DNA of 31,036 nt, taken from Beroe ovata. Lineage: Eukaryota; Ctenophora; Nuda; Beroida; Beroidae. This document shows positions 7,989 through 16,741 of this stretch, in pieces. Numbering within the stretch: position 1 is the stretch's first letter; every line of letters begins with the position of its first letter. Under the pieces are notes generated by a model that saw only the letters and a list, made by a program, of their open reading frames with translations, was not told the origin of the DNA and did not search any database. Position numbers and translations under genes: made by a program. The stretch lies in assembly GCA_946803715.1 (NCBI GenBank), contig CAMPET010000006.1, positions 28,110 through 59,145 of the forward strand. Direction: 5' to 3'.

Positions 7989-9869
7989 TCATGGGTCGTG
8001 ATCCAGCTCGAAGGGACGACCAAGTTTGGAGAAATCCTCGTCAGGGAAACGCCCCTCGAGCAGCTCGGCTGTGTACCTCTCCTCTGAGATAGTGTCCTCA
8101 TACTGGACATCCTGCAGAATGACAGAGGAGGGTGGGGTAATCCAACTGTTCACTCATGGATATATATACGAGTACAGGAATAGGAAGAAAATGGAGGAGG
8201 ATGTTTCATCAACATCCTAATACTGAGATTTTCTATTTTGAAATTGAGACTTTGAACAGGTGGTTTGGAAAATATATTATAGCGCCATTATTTCAACACG
8301 TCTTGTAACACACACTATAACTACAGTCTACATAGTGGCATGAAGAATCAGGCCAGCTGTTGACTGATCAGATATAACGGTAAGTGTTCGTTAGCACGAC
8401 CACTTACCACTTAGCACGGTAAGTACGGTAAGTACCTGTCCTAGATAGAAGGACTCGATGTTGAGTCTAGCACGCTCTGAAGGTAGGAAGAAGTGGACGA
8501 GGGAGTGTCCGACATCGTACACAACCCAGGAATAACCGGCGTTAGACCTCTCATTCACTCCCATTTCCATGTTGTAATCATCCCGACACTGCGAGAATAC
8601 AGTGTGACTATCAATATATTGGTAACCGTGGGGAACACTAGGGCGAATGAACCTTGAACTGCGATGAGATAGACGTACACAGACACACACATACACAAAA
8701 ACATACTCACACACACACAAAGTACAACACACAGTGCACACCATGTTGTAGAAAGTTCTTGCAGCATCTTTCAGATGTCTTCTGTTATGAACAGAGACTA
8801 CAACTGCATGCTGGAATGCCAAACCCGGCTTAATCTGCGAGATTTACAGGTTGATGTTTCACAGTGCTATCATAAACTCGATCCAGTCATTATAAACTCG
8901 AACAAATGAATTCAACTAGAGAAATAAGGTGGCGATATCACCTCCATAATCTGATTATCGAAACACTTGAGGTCCCTAATGAAGGTGGAGATGTGGTCAA
9001 GGGGAACGGGTGTCCCTAGCTCCCATCTACTGAGCGGCTCCTCCGGGACAATCAGTCTCGTCCCTTGCCATGGCGTGTAGTAGACACTGTAATCAACTTC
9101 AGACACCGATTCCACCAGCCCTTTCTGCAGAAATTAAGGAGTGAGAAGCACACAATCATCATTTCCATTTGAGGTTGAAATCTACGTTTCAACACTCAGC
9201 AATCCTCGTACAATAGGATACACGGAAATTTTACAAGGAGTTACGAACCTGCTCATGGACAATAGGCTCCGGGGCCGAGGGAATGTTTGAAAAAAGTGCA
9301 TCGAGGTCTCCCATAACATTTGTTGGAACATCACCTCTCGCAACGGCGGGAACAGCTGCTTCCTCCTCGCTGATAACGGGCGCTATCTCATCCTCTGCAT
9401 CACTAGTGATGTCATCACTCGTGATGGTATCACTTGAGAAGTGATCACTACACATGAAATCGATTGGGAAGTCGTCACTTGAAAAGGCATCACTTGACTC
9501 GGTTTGTTCATAGTCATCACGTTGCGGTTCCGTCTCATCTTCGAGTGGAATCATCTCGAATTCCAGCTTCCCTTTTCGTTCCCCTTTCCGTAACCAATCT
9601 GTCTTCACGCCCTTATTCAGTTCCCCGGTGAACTGCTTTCTCTGCCACCCCTTGATAGAGAGGGGCGTGGTCGAGTGAAGGTACCGAGGATATGATAGCA
9701 CGTGTCGCTGTGGCGCTGCCATGTGATTTCGTGATATCACGTGTGACGTTGCCAAGTGATATCGCGATGTCACGTGATCTCTAAAGCCAATCACAAGTCC
9801 AGTGTCCCTTCTGTACGCACAACAGTTGAGTAGTCTGGCACGAAGTCTCGCATAGATACGATTAGACAT
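7989..9869 (-). CDS. MALSU1: MALSU1/RsfS-like mitochondrial ribosomal silencing and assembly factor
   Basis: Five exons on the minus strand: 9249-9869, 8942-9124, 8740-8810, 8436-8658, 7989-8111, all joined in frame at GT-AG sites to give 406 residues. Residues 1-70 are Arg-rich with few acids, like a mitochondrial presequence, followed by a long acidic Ser/Asp-rich stretch (about 105-175). The RsfS (DUF143) fold covers the rest. LDHISTFIRDLKCFDNQ is the first helix, AVVVSVHNRRHLKDAARTF is the family's strand-helix (FVIVSG-x-S-x-RHL), and WVVYDVGHSLVHFFLPSER matches the signature W-x-x-D-x-G-x-x-V-H-x-x. RsfS/MALSU1 binds uL14 of the large ribosomal subunit and, in mitochondria, assists its maturation. 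The human protein is about 234 residues, so the N-terminal part is unusually long. An upstream in-frame Met at 9917 is possible. The exon 3 donor (GTGCAC) was chosen to keep phase. Confidence 0.68.
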
Positions 9870-10367
9870 TATCCTACGGTTAGAGGTGGCGATGAGAAGT
9901 GATAAAAATTTTATCAAAATAAAATCGAAGATGAGATGTGATTACTAGAATAAAATCGAAGTTTATGCATTGAATAACGATAAAAGTCGGGAACTAAGAG
10001 GGCACGAGACAGGAAAGTCAGATGTTATTATGGGGATATGTTTGAAATATATAGGTCAAATAATAACTATAAACATGTTATTACACACTGTACATCATAA
10101 AAACAAAGATTTCGACATTTTTGCATTCCAGTTTAACTGATCAATGAATGACAGGATTAACTAAGATTCAGGGTTTATCTAGAAATGCTATTTCTTTCAC
10201 CCAATTATTGTCAATGATCATGCTTTGTCACACGGTTAGAGAGAGAGAGTTAGAATAAAATAATTCATTGCCGGCCCTGCTACAGACTACGGTTCCGAAA
10301 TACATCGTGGCATAGAGCGCAACTCATACAAATGTCTTATCAACCTAGTTAAGTAAGCCAAGTCTCC
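9870..10367. other. Intergenic, AT-rich
   Basis: No gene is seen. It should contain the promoter of the MALSU1-like gene on the right of 9869 and the 3' UTR of CFAP410 on the left of 10368. A short GAGAGAGAG run lies near 10240. Confidence 0.45.
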
Positions 10368-13056
10368 TCAATTTTTCGTCGCACTCTTAGGTGTTTTCGG
10401 GCATTCCCGTTCCAGCTTCCTTAGCTTTCTGTCAATGATACCACGTATAACATACAAACCCTCCATATCGAGGCTGGGAAGCAGGGCGGCGATCGCGTTG
10501 ATAATTGGCGTCTCAACGGACTTTCTGATGATGGATTCAGCTGAAATGTAAGATTGAACTAAAAACGGGTGTAGTGTGGCTGAAGTATAACTATTAACTA
10601 AACAGTTTCTTGAGTGCACACGTGCCAAACGATCACCAAATACTGACTAATTGACTAAACTGCACGGAACAAGAATATGCTTTATCAAGACATCTAGCTA
10701 TACGAACGGCTAAACATGCTGCATAGCTTTTGCTAAAATGAAGCCACATGTACATGAAGCAATACCAAATTGTTCCTGAGTTGAAGTAACACTGTTTTTC
10801 AGTTTCTCATACACGGCTCTATTTAGTCGACGGAGTGAGCTCTGGTCTAAACTATCAAACAGTGACGACAGTGCAGTAATCACGGGAGATCCTACTTTTT
10901 TGTCTTGCCCAGATACAACTAACAAAAGAGAATGATTAACAACGACGACAGATAAGAGGAGAAAAAAACGGCGACAGACAAGATTAGAAAAAAAAGGAAA
11001 CTTGTAATTTTCATATGATCGAAATGAAACATATTTAGCGCGTCGGTTCGGTGGTGTAGTGGTTATCACATCTGCTTAACACGCAGAAGGTCCCGGGTTC
11101 AAAACCCGGTCGAACCTCGCAATTTTAACGTTAATTGCGATTTCAAGTTATTGTACCAAAAAATAATTGCCTTGAAGAGATCGATGATAGTCTCGTCTTC
11201 GCATCGCCAGGCAAATCGAATTTATTATGCCACATCTCATGTTGCATATGGTTGTTTTTGCAAGAAAATACAAAATTTCGAGGTTCGACCGGGTTTTGAA
11301 CCCGGGACCTTCTGCGTGTTAAGCAGATGTGATAACCACTACACCACCGAACCGTTGTAAGGCATGATTTCAGCTAGGTTATAATTCTTACCGTCACTGA
11401 CAGAGTCCATCGACATAGAAGACTTTGATCGCTGTGGCTTCTGAAATAAGTTACTTAAACTAAATTCAGTTGAATCAATATTTTTCATGATAGATGTCGA
11501 TGCTGAACATATCAAGTACGTAGTATATCAAAAGTCATAACGTATCACTGACACGGCAGGAAATCAGGCGGCATATGAGCGCGGCATATCAGCCGGCGTA
11601 TGAGCGCGTACGTGAAATCTACATTTTTCAAAAAAAANAAGGTCCCGGGTTCAAAACCCGGTCGAACCTCGCACTTTTAACGTTAGTTGCGATTTCAAGT
11701 TATTTTGCCGAAAGAATTGTACCCAAAAATAATTGCCTAATGCCTTCAAGAGATCGATGATAGTCTCGTCTTCGCATCGCCAGGCAAATCGAATTTATGC
11801 CACATCTCATATTGCATATGGTTGTTTTTGCAAGAAAATACAAAATTTCGAGGTTCGACCGGGTTTTGAACCCCGGACCTTCTGCGTGTTAAGCAGATGT
11901 GATAACCACTACACCACCGAACCGTCGAGAAACATGATTTCAGCTAGGTCATACTTCTTACCATCACTGACTGAATCCATCGACATAGAAGATTTTGATC
12001 GCTGCGGCTTCTGAAATAAGTTACTTAAATTAAATTCAGTAAAATCAATATTTCTCATGATAGATGTCGATGTTGAACATATCAAGTTCGTAGTATATCA
12101 AAAGTCATAACGTATCGCTGACACGGCAGGAAATCAGGCGGCATATGAGCGCTGCATATCAGCCGGCGTATGAGCGCGTACGTGAAATCTACATTTTTCA
12201 AAAAAAATCGTACGTGCGTGTATCACAGTTGAGTTGTTCGGCGTTCGCGCGCAGAGGATGGTAGAGCAAAAGGTGGCAATTTTAATTTGGCGTGGTCGAT
12301 TTCGTGATACCATCTCGCAATAACATGTCTTGAGGGACTTACCTTCTTGCGCTTCTGTTCCGTGGAACTCATTTCGTTCAGATTCTTTTGTCGTGTCACA
12401 GCTGAAACAATAAACATGTAAACATATTCGTTATTGACAATTTCGCTTTTAAAAGGAAACAAATTACAAAGCAACTGAAAATCTGTGATCATCAGCACAT
12501 ACTTCAGATGATTGAAACGTGAAGTCATCACATCAAAACAGTTTGATAAATGGTCGATAACTCACGAATGTTATCAAGTTTGTAGAGTTTTGGCAACATT
12601 TCGAGTACAGCTTGTCGGTAGTTATCAGTACAGCAAGGGTTATCTGACAGCCAAAGTGACCGTAAGTTCGGTAAGTGCTGTAAGTACTTCAACTCATCAA
12701 GCGAGTGTAAGTTGTTCTTCCGGATGTATATCTCGGTCAGTTTTGGACAAAATGACAGGTATTCAAGCGATGTTATTTCGTTCACGCTGAAAGGAGTCCT
12801 TAGTTAGTGAATTGACCCGGAACTTTTGGATCACGGTGGGTACCTGAAGGTGGGTACCTGATACTGTGTCGCGCGTTCCGTCTAGAAAATAGCAATTTGA
12901 AGGTGGGAACCCGCGTTAGCGGTACCCACCTTCAAAATATAACGCGCGTACATTATTGTGTTACTGAAACATTGATACACGTACATTACTGTTATGAAAC
13001 ATTGATACGTGTGTGTGTGNCTTGGTCAGTACCATCTCTTCTGTTAACACAGTCAT
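10368..13056 (-). CDS. CFAP410: CFAP410 (C21orf2), leucine-rich-repeat ciliary protein; interrupted by gaps
   Basis: Recognised exons on the minus strand: 13021-13056 (starts MTVLTEEMVLTK and stops at the n at 13020), 12566-12786, 12343-12401, 11962-12010 (or its duplicate 11392-11440), 10766-10918 and 10368-10540. The large exon carries the LRR part (LTEIYIRKNNLHSLDELKYL, LRSLWLSDNPCC) and the LRR cap ending in KLYKLDN, matching the CFAP410 order. The coding part between MVLTK and the LRR exon is missing, apparently in the gap. Exons from 12786 to 10368 join in phase. Exons 6 and 7 each encode a similar helical module (VITALSSLFDSLDQSSLRRL and IINAIAALLPSLDMEGLYVI), whereas human CFAP410 has one such C-terminal helix module. 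CFAP410 acts at basal bodies and cilia and with NEK1. The exon 6 donor (GTATTG) is weak. Confidence 0.85.
11045..11117 (+). tRNA. tRNA-Val (AAC)
   Basis: A full cloverleaf: the 7-bp acceptor stem GGTTCGG/TCGAACC (one G-T pair), an A-box region TGGTGTAGTGG, anticodon stem TCTGC/GCAGA with loop TTAACAC giving anticodon AAC, and a T arm CCGGG-TTCAAAA-CCCGG. CCA is not encoded, as expected in eukaryotes, and a TTTT terminator lies at about 11122. It sits inside a CFAP410 intron on the opposite strand to that gene. Confidence 0.95.
11281..11353 (-). tRNA. tRNA-Val (AAC), inverted copy
   Basis: Its 72-nt body (11282-11353) is identical to that of the tRNA at 11045 but on the minus strand, so the two genes converge, with their 3' ends 165 bp apart. 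A TTTT terminator follows on the minus strand (about 11265). It lies in the same intron of CFAP410, here in the sense direction. Confidence 0.95.
11392..11440 (-). other. Duplicate copy of the 49-bp CFAP410 exon 5
   Basis: It encodes KPQRSKSSMSMDSVSD with intact acceptor (TTTCAG) and donor (GTAAGA), like 11962-12010, and differs from it only at synonymous positions. If the surrounding duplication is an assembly artefact, only one of the two exists in the genome. If it is real, tandem inclusion would break the frame because 49 is not a multiple of 3. Confidence 0.7.
11639..11668 (+). pseudogene. 3' fragment of tRNA-Val (AAC), cut at an n
   Basis: Only the last 30 nt of the tRNA (variable loop, T arm, 3' acceptor strand) are present, beginning directly after the n at 11638. 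Truncation at the n argues for a contig end rather than a biological pseudogene. Confidence 0.8.
11851..11923 (-). tRNA. tRNA-Val (AAC), second inverted copy with one T-stem mismatch
   Basis: Same as the minus-strand tRNA at 11281-11353 except one substitution in the 5' strand of the T stem (CGGGG instead of CCGGG), which breaks one pair. The A box, anticodon loop TTAACAC and acceptor stem are intact. It is probably the other allele of the first inverted copy if the duplication is an assembly artefact. Confidence 0.8.
12895..12937. repeat. Perfect-arm hairpin next to the CFAP410 gap
   Basis: The arms TTTGAAGGTGGGAACCCGC and GCGGTACCCACCTTCAAA pair with one bulge around a GTTA loop. The word GAAGGTGGGTACC or a close variant also occurs twice in direct orientation at 12828-12860. 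This is probably part of an inverted-repeat element in the CFAP410 intron. Confidence 0.65.
13020..13020. other. Single n that marks an assembly gap
   Basis: CFAP410 exon 1 is in frame up to this base, and the next coding segment (about 45 residues in the human protein) is found nowhere between it and 12786. A GT microsatellite borders it on the left. The n therefore most likely stands for a longer unsequenced stretch. Confidence 0.75.
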
Positions 13057-13378
13057 TCTTCCTAGGATGAGAGTGTCCTTTGAAACTATTTTCAATCCAC
13101 TATTCATCGATAAGCCAACATTCATCAATACAGAAATCAATGAACAATCGAGATACCTATTGAAGGAACAGAGCACAGTAAAACGATTTTATCTGTAAAG
13201 AAACGAGTTAATCTGGAAAGACGTGGGTTGCACGTGCGGGTTCAATGCGCGCGCAATAACGATCACATCTCTCTTCAATTACGTTTCTGATGCACTCATT
13301 CATCTCCGGTGGACTGATGTTTATCTCGGATATTAGGAGAACTCTCTAGTTATCGATAAGCTTGGTGATCACATGATC
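13057..13378. other. Intergenic, promoter region of CFAP410
   Basis: No gene is seen. The 320 bp should carry the CFAP410 promoter and the 3' end of the Maf transcript. No specific element is recognised. Confidence 0.4.
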
Positions 13379-13969
13379 TCACTTGAGCATTTTCTCCAAC
13401 TCAACGTACAGTCTCTGAATAGGAAGTCCCATGATATTGAAATAACACCCCTCAATCCCCTCCACAATCAGTGCTCCCCTCTCCTGAATTCCAAATGCTC
13501 CCGCCTTGTCCATCGGCTCCCCCGTGCCCACATACCAGTCAATGAACTCCGACGAAAGGTCTGCTATCTTGACCTTACTCGCAACATGGAATGTAACCTC
13601 CCGATCCGCGAGACAGATACACACCCCCGTTACCACAGTATGCGTTGTCCCGCTAAGAGATCGCAACATGGCACGTGCACACTCCTCGTCCCGTGGCTTC
13701 TCGAGTATTGTCCCGTCAACAACGACCACGGTATCGACACCTATCACCACGCTGTCTCTGTGCTCCGTGAACACGTCACGTGCCTTACCCTGCGCTGTGG
13801 CGACCACATAGTCCGCCGGGGTGGGGTATGAGGATTTGGGGAGATTTTCCTCAAACTTGGACGGGATGATGTCAGCTACGATCCCGACTTGGTTCATGAT
13901 AGTTCTTCTGCGAGGTGAGGCACTGGCAAGGATGAGATGGTGTTTGGAGAGGAAGTCGTGAGCAGACAT
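13379..13969 (-). CDS. Maf-family nucleoside triphosphate pyrophosphatase
   Basis: A single-exon, 196-residue stand-alone Maf protein. The phosphate-binding SASPRR is at 16-21, the catalytic VDT with Asp79 at 78-80, EKP at 90-92, the DKAGAFGIQ segment at 154-162 and GLP at 181-183, all in family order and at full family length. Maf enzymes hydrolyse non-canonical or surplus nucleotides (dTTP, UTP or modified bases) to monophosphate and pyrophosphate in the cytosol. It aligns best by eye with the N-terminal half of animal ASMTL, but the methyltransferase half is absent: the frame stops at 13379 and the next gene is CFAP410. The start is the Met before the family's conserved beginning; the frame remains open 42 codons further upstream. 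Confidence 0.94.
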   Translation of the reverse strand: MSAHDFLSKHHLILASASPRRRTIMNQVGIVADIIPSKFEENLPKSSYPTPADYVVATAQGKARDVFTEHRDSVVIGVDTVVVVDGTILEKPRDEECARAMLRSLSGTTHTVVTGVCICLADREVTFHVASKVKIADLSSEFIDWYVGTGEPMDKAGAFGIQERGALIVEGIEGCYFNIMGLPIQRLYVELEKMLK

Positions 13970-14120
13970 GCCGGCGCTAGAAGGAGGGAAAGTGGTGAAA
14001 AGCATCGCAATGAGATAGAACAAGCACTGCTGAAACAAAACGTTACATTTCTGGGAGAAATGACGCACACACTGCTCAGTGTGCTCACATATCATTGGAC
14101 TTGTAGTGCTATGCTTCTCA

Positions 14121-15014
14121 TCATTTCACAACCGTTATGTCGACAATAAGGTTAGAAACTGCAAAAAAGCATGCGATCATCAACTCCTCGAACCCTATGT
14201 CAACACCGTGTTCAGTGTTGTGATGGAGATGGACCCCAACAGCAACTGTTAGGATATGATGGAGAAAGTTCAGTACCGACTGTATTCTAGAGCTATCCCC
14301 CTGGTTGCTGCGATGATTGACTCTCATTAGGAAAATGATCGCACACATCAGGCCACTGGTCGTCAAGTACAAGAGGAAATGTGATCGGGAAAAGTCGTAG
14401 TTTCCCGCTTGGACAACCTCGCCTGATACAGTTCCGTAAAGCAACAAAGCAACAATGCAGACGGTCAAGGAAACAACTGTGTTGTTGAGCAACTCTTCCC
14501 TACTGGTCAGCGATTGTCTCATTGCAACTAAAGTACTTCTGCTGGCAACGTGAGTCAATAACATGATAAGAGAGGCCATGCTGTAACTGCGTGAAGTAAT
14601 GACAAACATTCCAATCATACTGAGACAGTATGACAACCAAGCAACGCCTGAACAGGGGTGAAGAGTGTTGTTCTTGATGAAGGAGTAACTTTTCCGGAGG
14701 AACTCCCCCAGCATCCTGGCCGATGTGAAGACAGGGAGTGAAATAATACCGAGTGACCGGGAACCGCAATACACGGACACAATCAACATCCACGAGGGTA
14801 GCAGGTTTCCCTGGATATCGGACAGTGAGAGTGATGGGAAGGGGTTATCACCAGTTAGACTGTGTATCATGACCGCCAGGAGGGCGAGTGTTAGCTGCCA
14901 GGAGATGAATATACTGGGAAACTTGAAGTTGTGATGGGTCAGAACAATTTTGTTGCTGATGATGTAGGTGGAAGGGACCACGACTTGTGTAACTGACAGA
15001 ATGATATGTTTCAT
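14121..15014 (-). CDS. TMEM241: TMEM241-like Golgi nucleotide-sugar transporter
   Basis: A single-exon, 297-residue protein with about nine or ten hydrophobic segments, as in the drug/metabolite transporter superfamily. The N-terminal SNKIVLTHHNFKFPSIFISW and the YCGSRSLGIISLPVFTSAR segment (about 83-101) correspond to the NK-x-x-L-x-x-x-x-F-x-x-P and Y-x-GSR-x-L-x-x-x-x-IPVF blocks of TMEM241, which is a relative of SLC35 proteins and of yeast Vrg4. TMEM241 is linked to UDP-GlcNAc transport into the Golgi. Divergence in the second half is high, so another SLC35-type member is the main alternative. It lies 151 bp upstream of the Maf start on the same strand. Confidence 0.65.
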   Translation of the reverse strand: MKHIILSVTQVVVPSTYIISNKIVLTHHNFKFPSIFISWQLTLALLAVMIHSLTGDNPFPSLSLSDIQGNLLPSWMLIVSVYCGSRSLGIISLPVFTSARMLGEFLRKSYSFIKNNTLHPCSGVAWLSYCLSMIGMFVITSRSYSMASLIMLLTHVASRSTLVAMRQSLTSREELLNNTVVSLTVCIVALLLYGTVSGEVVQAGNYDFSRSHFLLYLTTSGLMCAIIFLMRVNHRSNQGDSSRIQSVLNFLHHILTVAVGVHLHHNTEHGVDIGFEELMIACFFAVSNLIVDITVVK

Positions 15015-15723
15015 CGCCTGGGACTTGGCATAGCTTGGTGAGCACTAGATGTAATCAATGATAGTCACATGTTACAAATTTTGATTCTTCTCAGTTTACA
15101 ACTTTTGTCGAAGAACAGTAGCAATGATGCATGATGAGAAAATGAAATGACTTGTTGTAGGTAATTGGTGAATTTGGTAAGTAACATAACAGTGATAAAA
15201 ACTTTAGATAATATCAATAGTCAATACCTATTGAAAATGCATTGTAAACCAAACAGAATTCTAAAAACATAATATTCATTTAAAACATCATAAAAACCAA
15301 GAATAAGATAAAACTCATGCAATAACGTTCTATATTTGCTACAAACAATAAACATAAACAATCAAAATGAGTTAGTTAATAAAAACAGAATAAGACCTTA
15401 AAAAATTAACTCATAGAGTTTTTTGTTGTAACTCAAGTGATTCGTAAAACACTTAGCAGTTCCTATGATCATCACTGAGGTAATGAGGTATGATATTAAA
15501 AACAACTTTTTTACCTAAAAACTACCTATCATAGAAAAAATGAAAATTCTGAAACATAACGGTATAAAAGGTAGTGAAACAATTACAGGATATTGTTCAA
15601 AAGTGACACGTCACTTTGAGACTAAACATAATAACATAACGGTATAAAATAAATTACTATTATGGTCGACTGGTTTTTATCTAACGAAACAGTAGAGAAT
15701 CATGTAATGTTTGCTCGGAGATT
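15015..15723. other. AT-rich intergenic stretch
   Basis: No ORF or RNA gene is supported. The phrase CATAACGGTATAAAA occurs twice (about 15556 and 15635). It probably includes the 3' UTR of the zinc-ribbon gene and the promoter of the TMEM241-like gene. Confidence 0.45.
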
Positions 15724-16542
15724 TCACATCCACCACAGAGCGCCTCTCGTACTACAATTAGGACAGGGGAATCTGCCCCCAGACCCAAAATAGTGGCCCC
15801 CACACTTGTTACAATGCATTTCCCGATAATCCCCAATACACCGCCCAAAGAGGCTACACTTGGTACAGTGGTTGTGGAACTTGCCACAGTCAAAAGTGGG
15901 CTGTCCTCCGCAAAGACCCGTGACATAGGTGCGACCGAGTCCGTATTCATAGCAATCCTCGTTATCTGTGTTTCCCTTCCTCAGTTCGTCACACATCACC
16001 GTAGCGTTCTCCAGTCCATCCTCATAGTCGTCACCGCCATAGTCGGGTTGCAGTAGCACCTCCCTGAGGGTGGCACGACACTGGTGTCCACAGTCGAGCT
16101 TCCCCGTGATGATAACTTGGTCAAGATCAGACTCTTGTCCGGTGAATGAAATGAAACCGTAGTATATTCCCGCTCGAGCACAGTTTCCCGTCGTCTTCTG
16201 AGATTTGAATCCAATTGCAGCAAGCTGCCTATTGATTTCCTTCATTTTGGTAATTCGCATTGACTGTTGGTTTTTCATGGCTTTGGACTGTTTTGATTTA
16301 GCCCCTTTGGGAGTTGTATTGTTTTGCTTAGAGTTTTGCCTTGTAACAGCTCCATTTGTTCCCGACGACGCTGCAGTTTCATTTGATCCTGATACATTTG
16401 CACGGGAATTCGGATCTTCATTCTCAGAGGCAGGGGTTTGAGGTTCCTTCTGTCGTTTGGCTGAATCCTCTGGTTTGAAAAAATCAGGAGCCCTCTTATT
16501 TCTGACTGATCTTCTCAGAGTTGGTGCACTTTCAGTTGACAT
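15724..16542 (-). CDS. Uncharacterised protein with basic N-terminus and C-terminal zinc ribbon
   Basis: A single-exon, 272-residue protein. The first 100 residues are Ser/Asn/Lys/Gln-rich and disordered, with basic clusters (RRSVRNKRAP, KGAKSKQSKAMK) that could be nuclear localisation signals. From about 110 a Cys-rich globular part begins. The last 55 residues carry ordered metal-ligand pairs: C219, H223/H225, C226-x2-C229, C235, C244-x2-C247 and C260-x2-C263. C244, C247, C260 and C263 form a zinc ribbon. I do not recognise the family. Nuclear or nucleic-acid-binding function is only an inference from composition. Confidence 0.8.
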   Translation of the reverse strand: MSTESAPTLRRSVRNKRAPDFFKPEDSAKRQKEPQTPASENEDPNSRANVSGSNETAASSGTNGAVTRQNSKQNNTTPKGAKSKQSKAMKNQQSMRITKMKEINRQLAAIGFKSQKTTGNCARAGIYYGFISFTGQESDLDQVIITGKLDCGHQCRATLREVLLQPDYGGDDYEDGLENATVMCDELRKGNTDNEDCYEYGLGRTYVTGLCGGQPTFDCGKFHNHCTKCSLFGRCIGDYREMHCNKCGGHYFGSGGRFPCPNCSTRGALWWM

Positions 16543-16741
16543 GCTGCAGGAATATTGACGTTTCAGTGTCAGTCATGTTCGGAATGAACTTAACACCTAT
16601 AGAATTAAAGAATCAATACAAAACATCAAAGACAATCAAATGTGAATAAACAACTTAACTTCATAAATCCAGTCAATAAACTTTCTGTACACGCAATATA
16701 CCAACATAGAAACATGCTCGATGAATAGGTGACAGTATTTA

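Larger units (their letters stand above)
11087..12207 (+). repeat. Two direct copies of a 551/569-bp segment joined at an n (probable haplotype overlap)
   Basis: Copy A is 11087-11637, copy B is 11639-12207, with the n at 11638 between them. Both start inside the tRNA at AAGGTCCCGGG and end at the same TTTTTC plus A-run. They contain the same tRNA 3' half, the same inverted tRNA and the same 49-bp CFAP410 exon, with scattered substitutions and small indels. That the repeat boundaries fall exactly at the n points to two overlapping contigs or haplotypes placed in series rather than a biological tandem duplication. Confidence 0.85.

Noticed and set aside
8650-8740. Open frames over the CA-rich stretch
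   Set aside because: This is an 80-bp intron of the MALSU1-like gene containing a CA-rich tract; the Val/Cys-rich translation is low-complexity noise.
11151-12014. Plus-strand open frames reading VRPGFEPGTFCVLSR-like peptides
   Set aside because: They run through the minus-strand tRNA-Val genes. This peptide is a common false ORF produced by tRNA antisense sequence.
13373-13831. Plus-strand open frames over the Maf gene
   Set aside because: The minus-strand frame carries all Maf motifs; the plus-strand frames are shadows without family resemblance.
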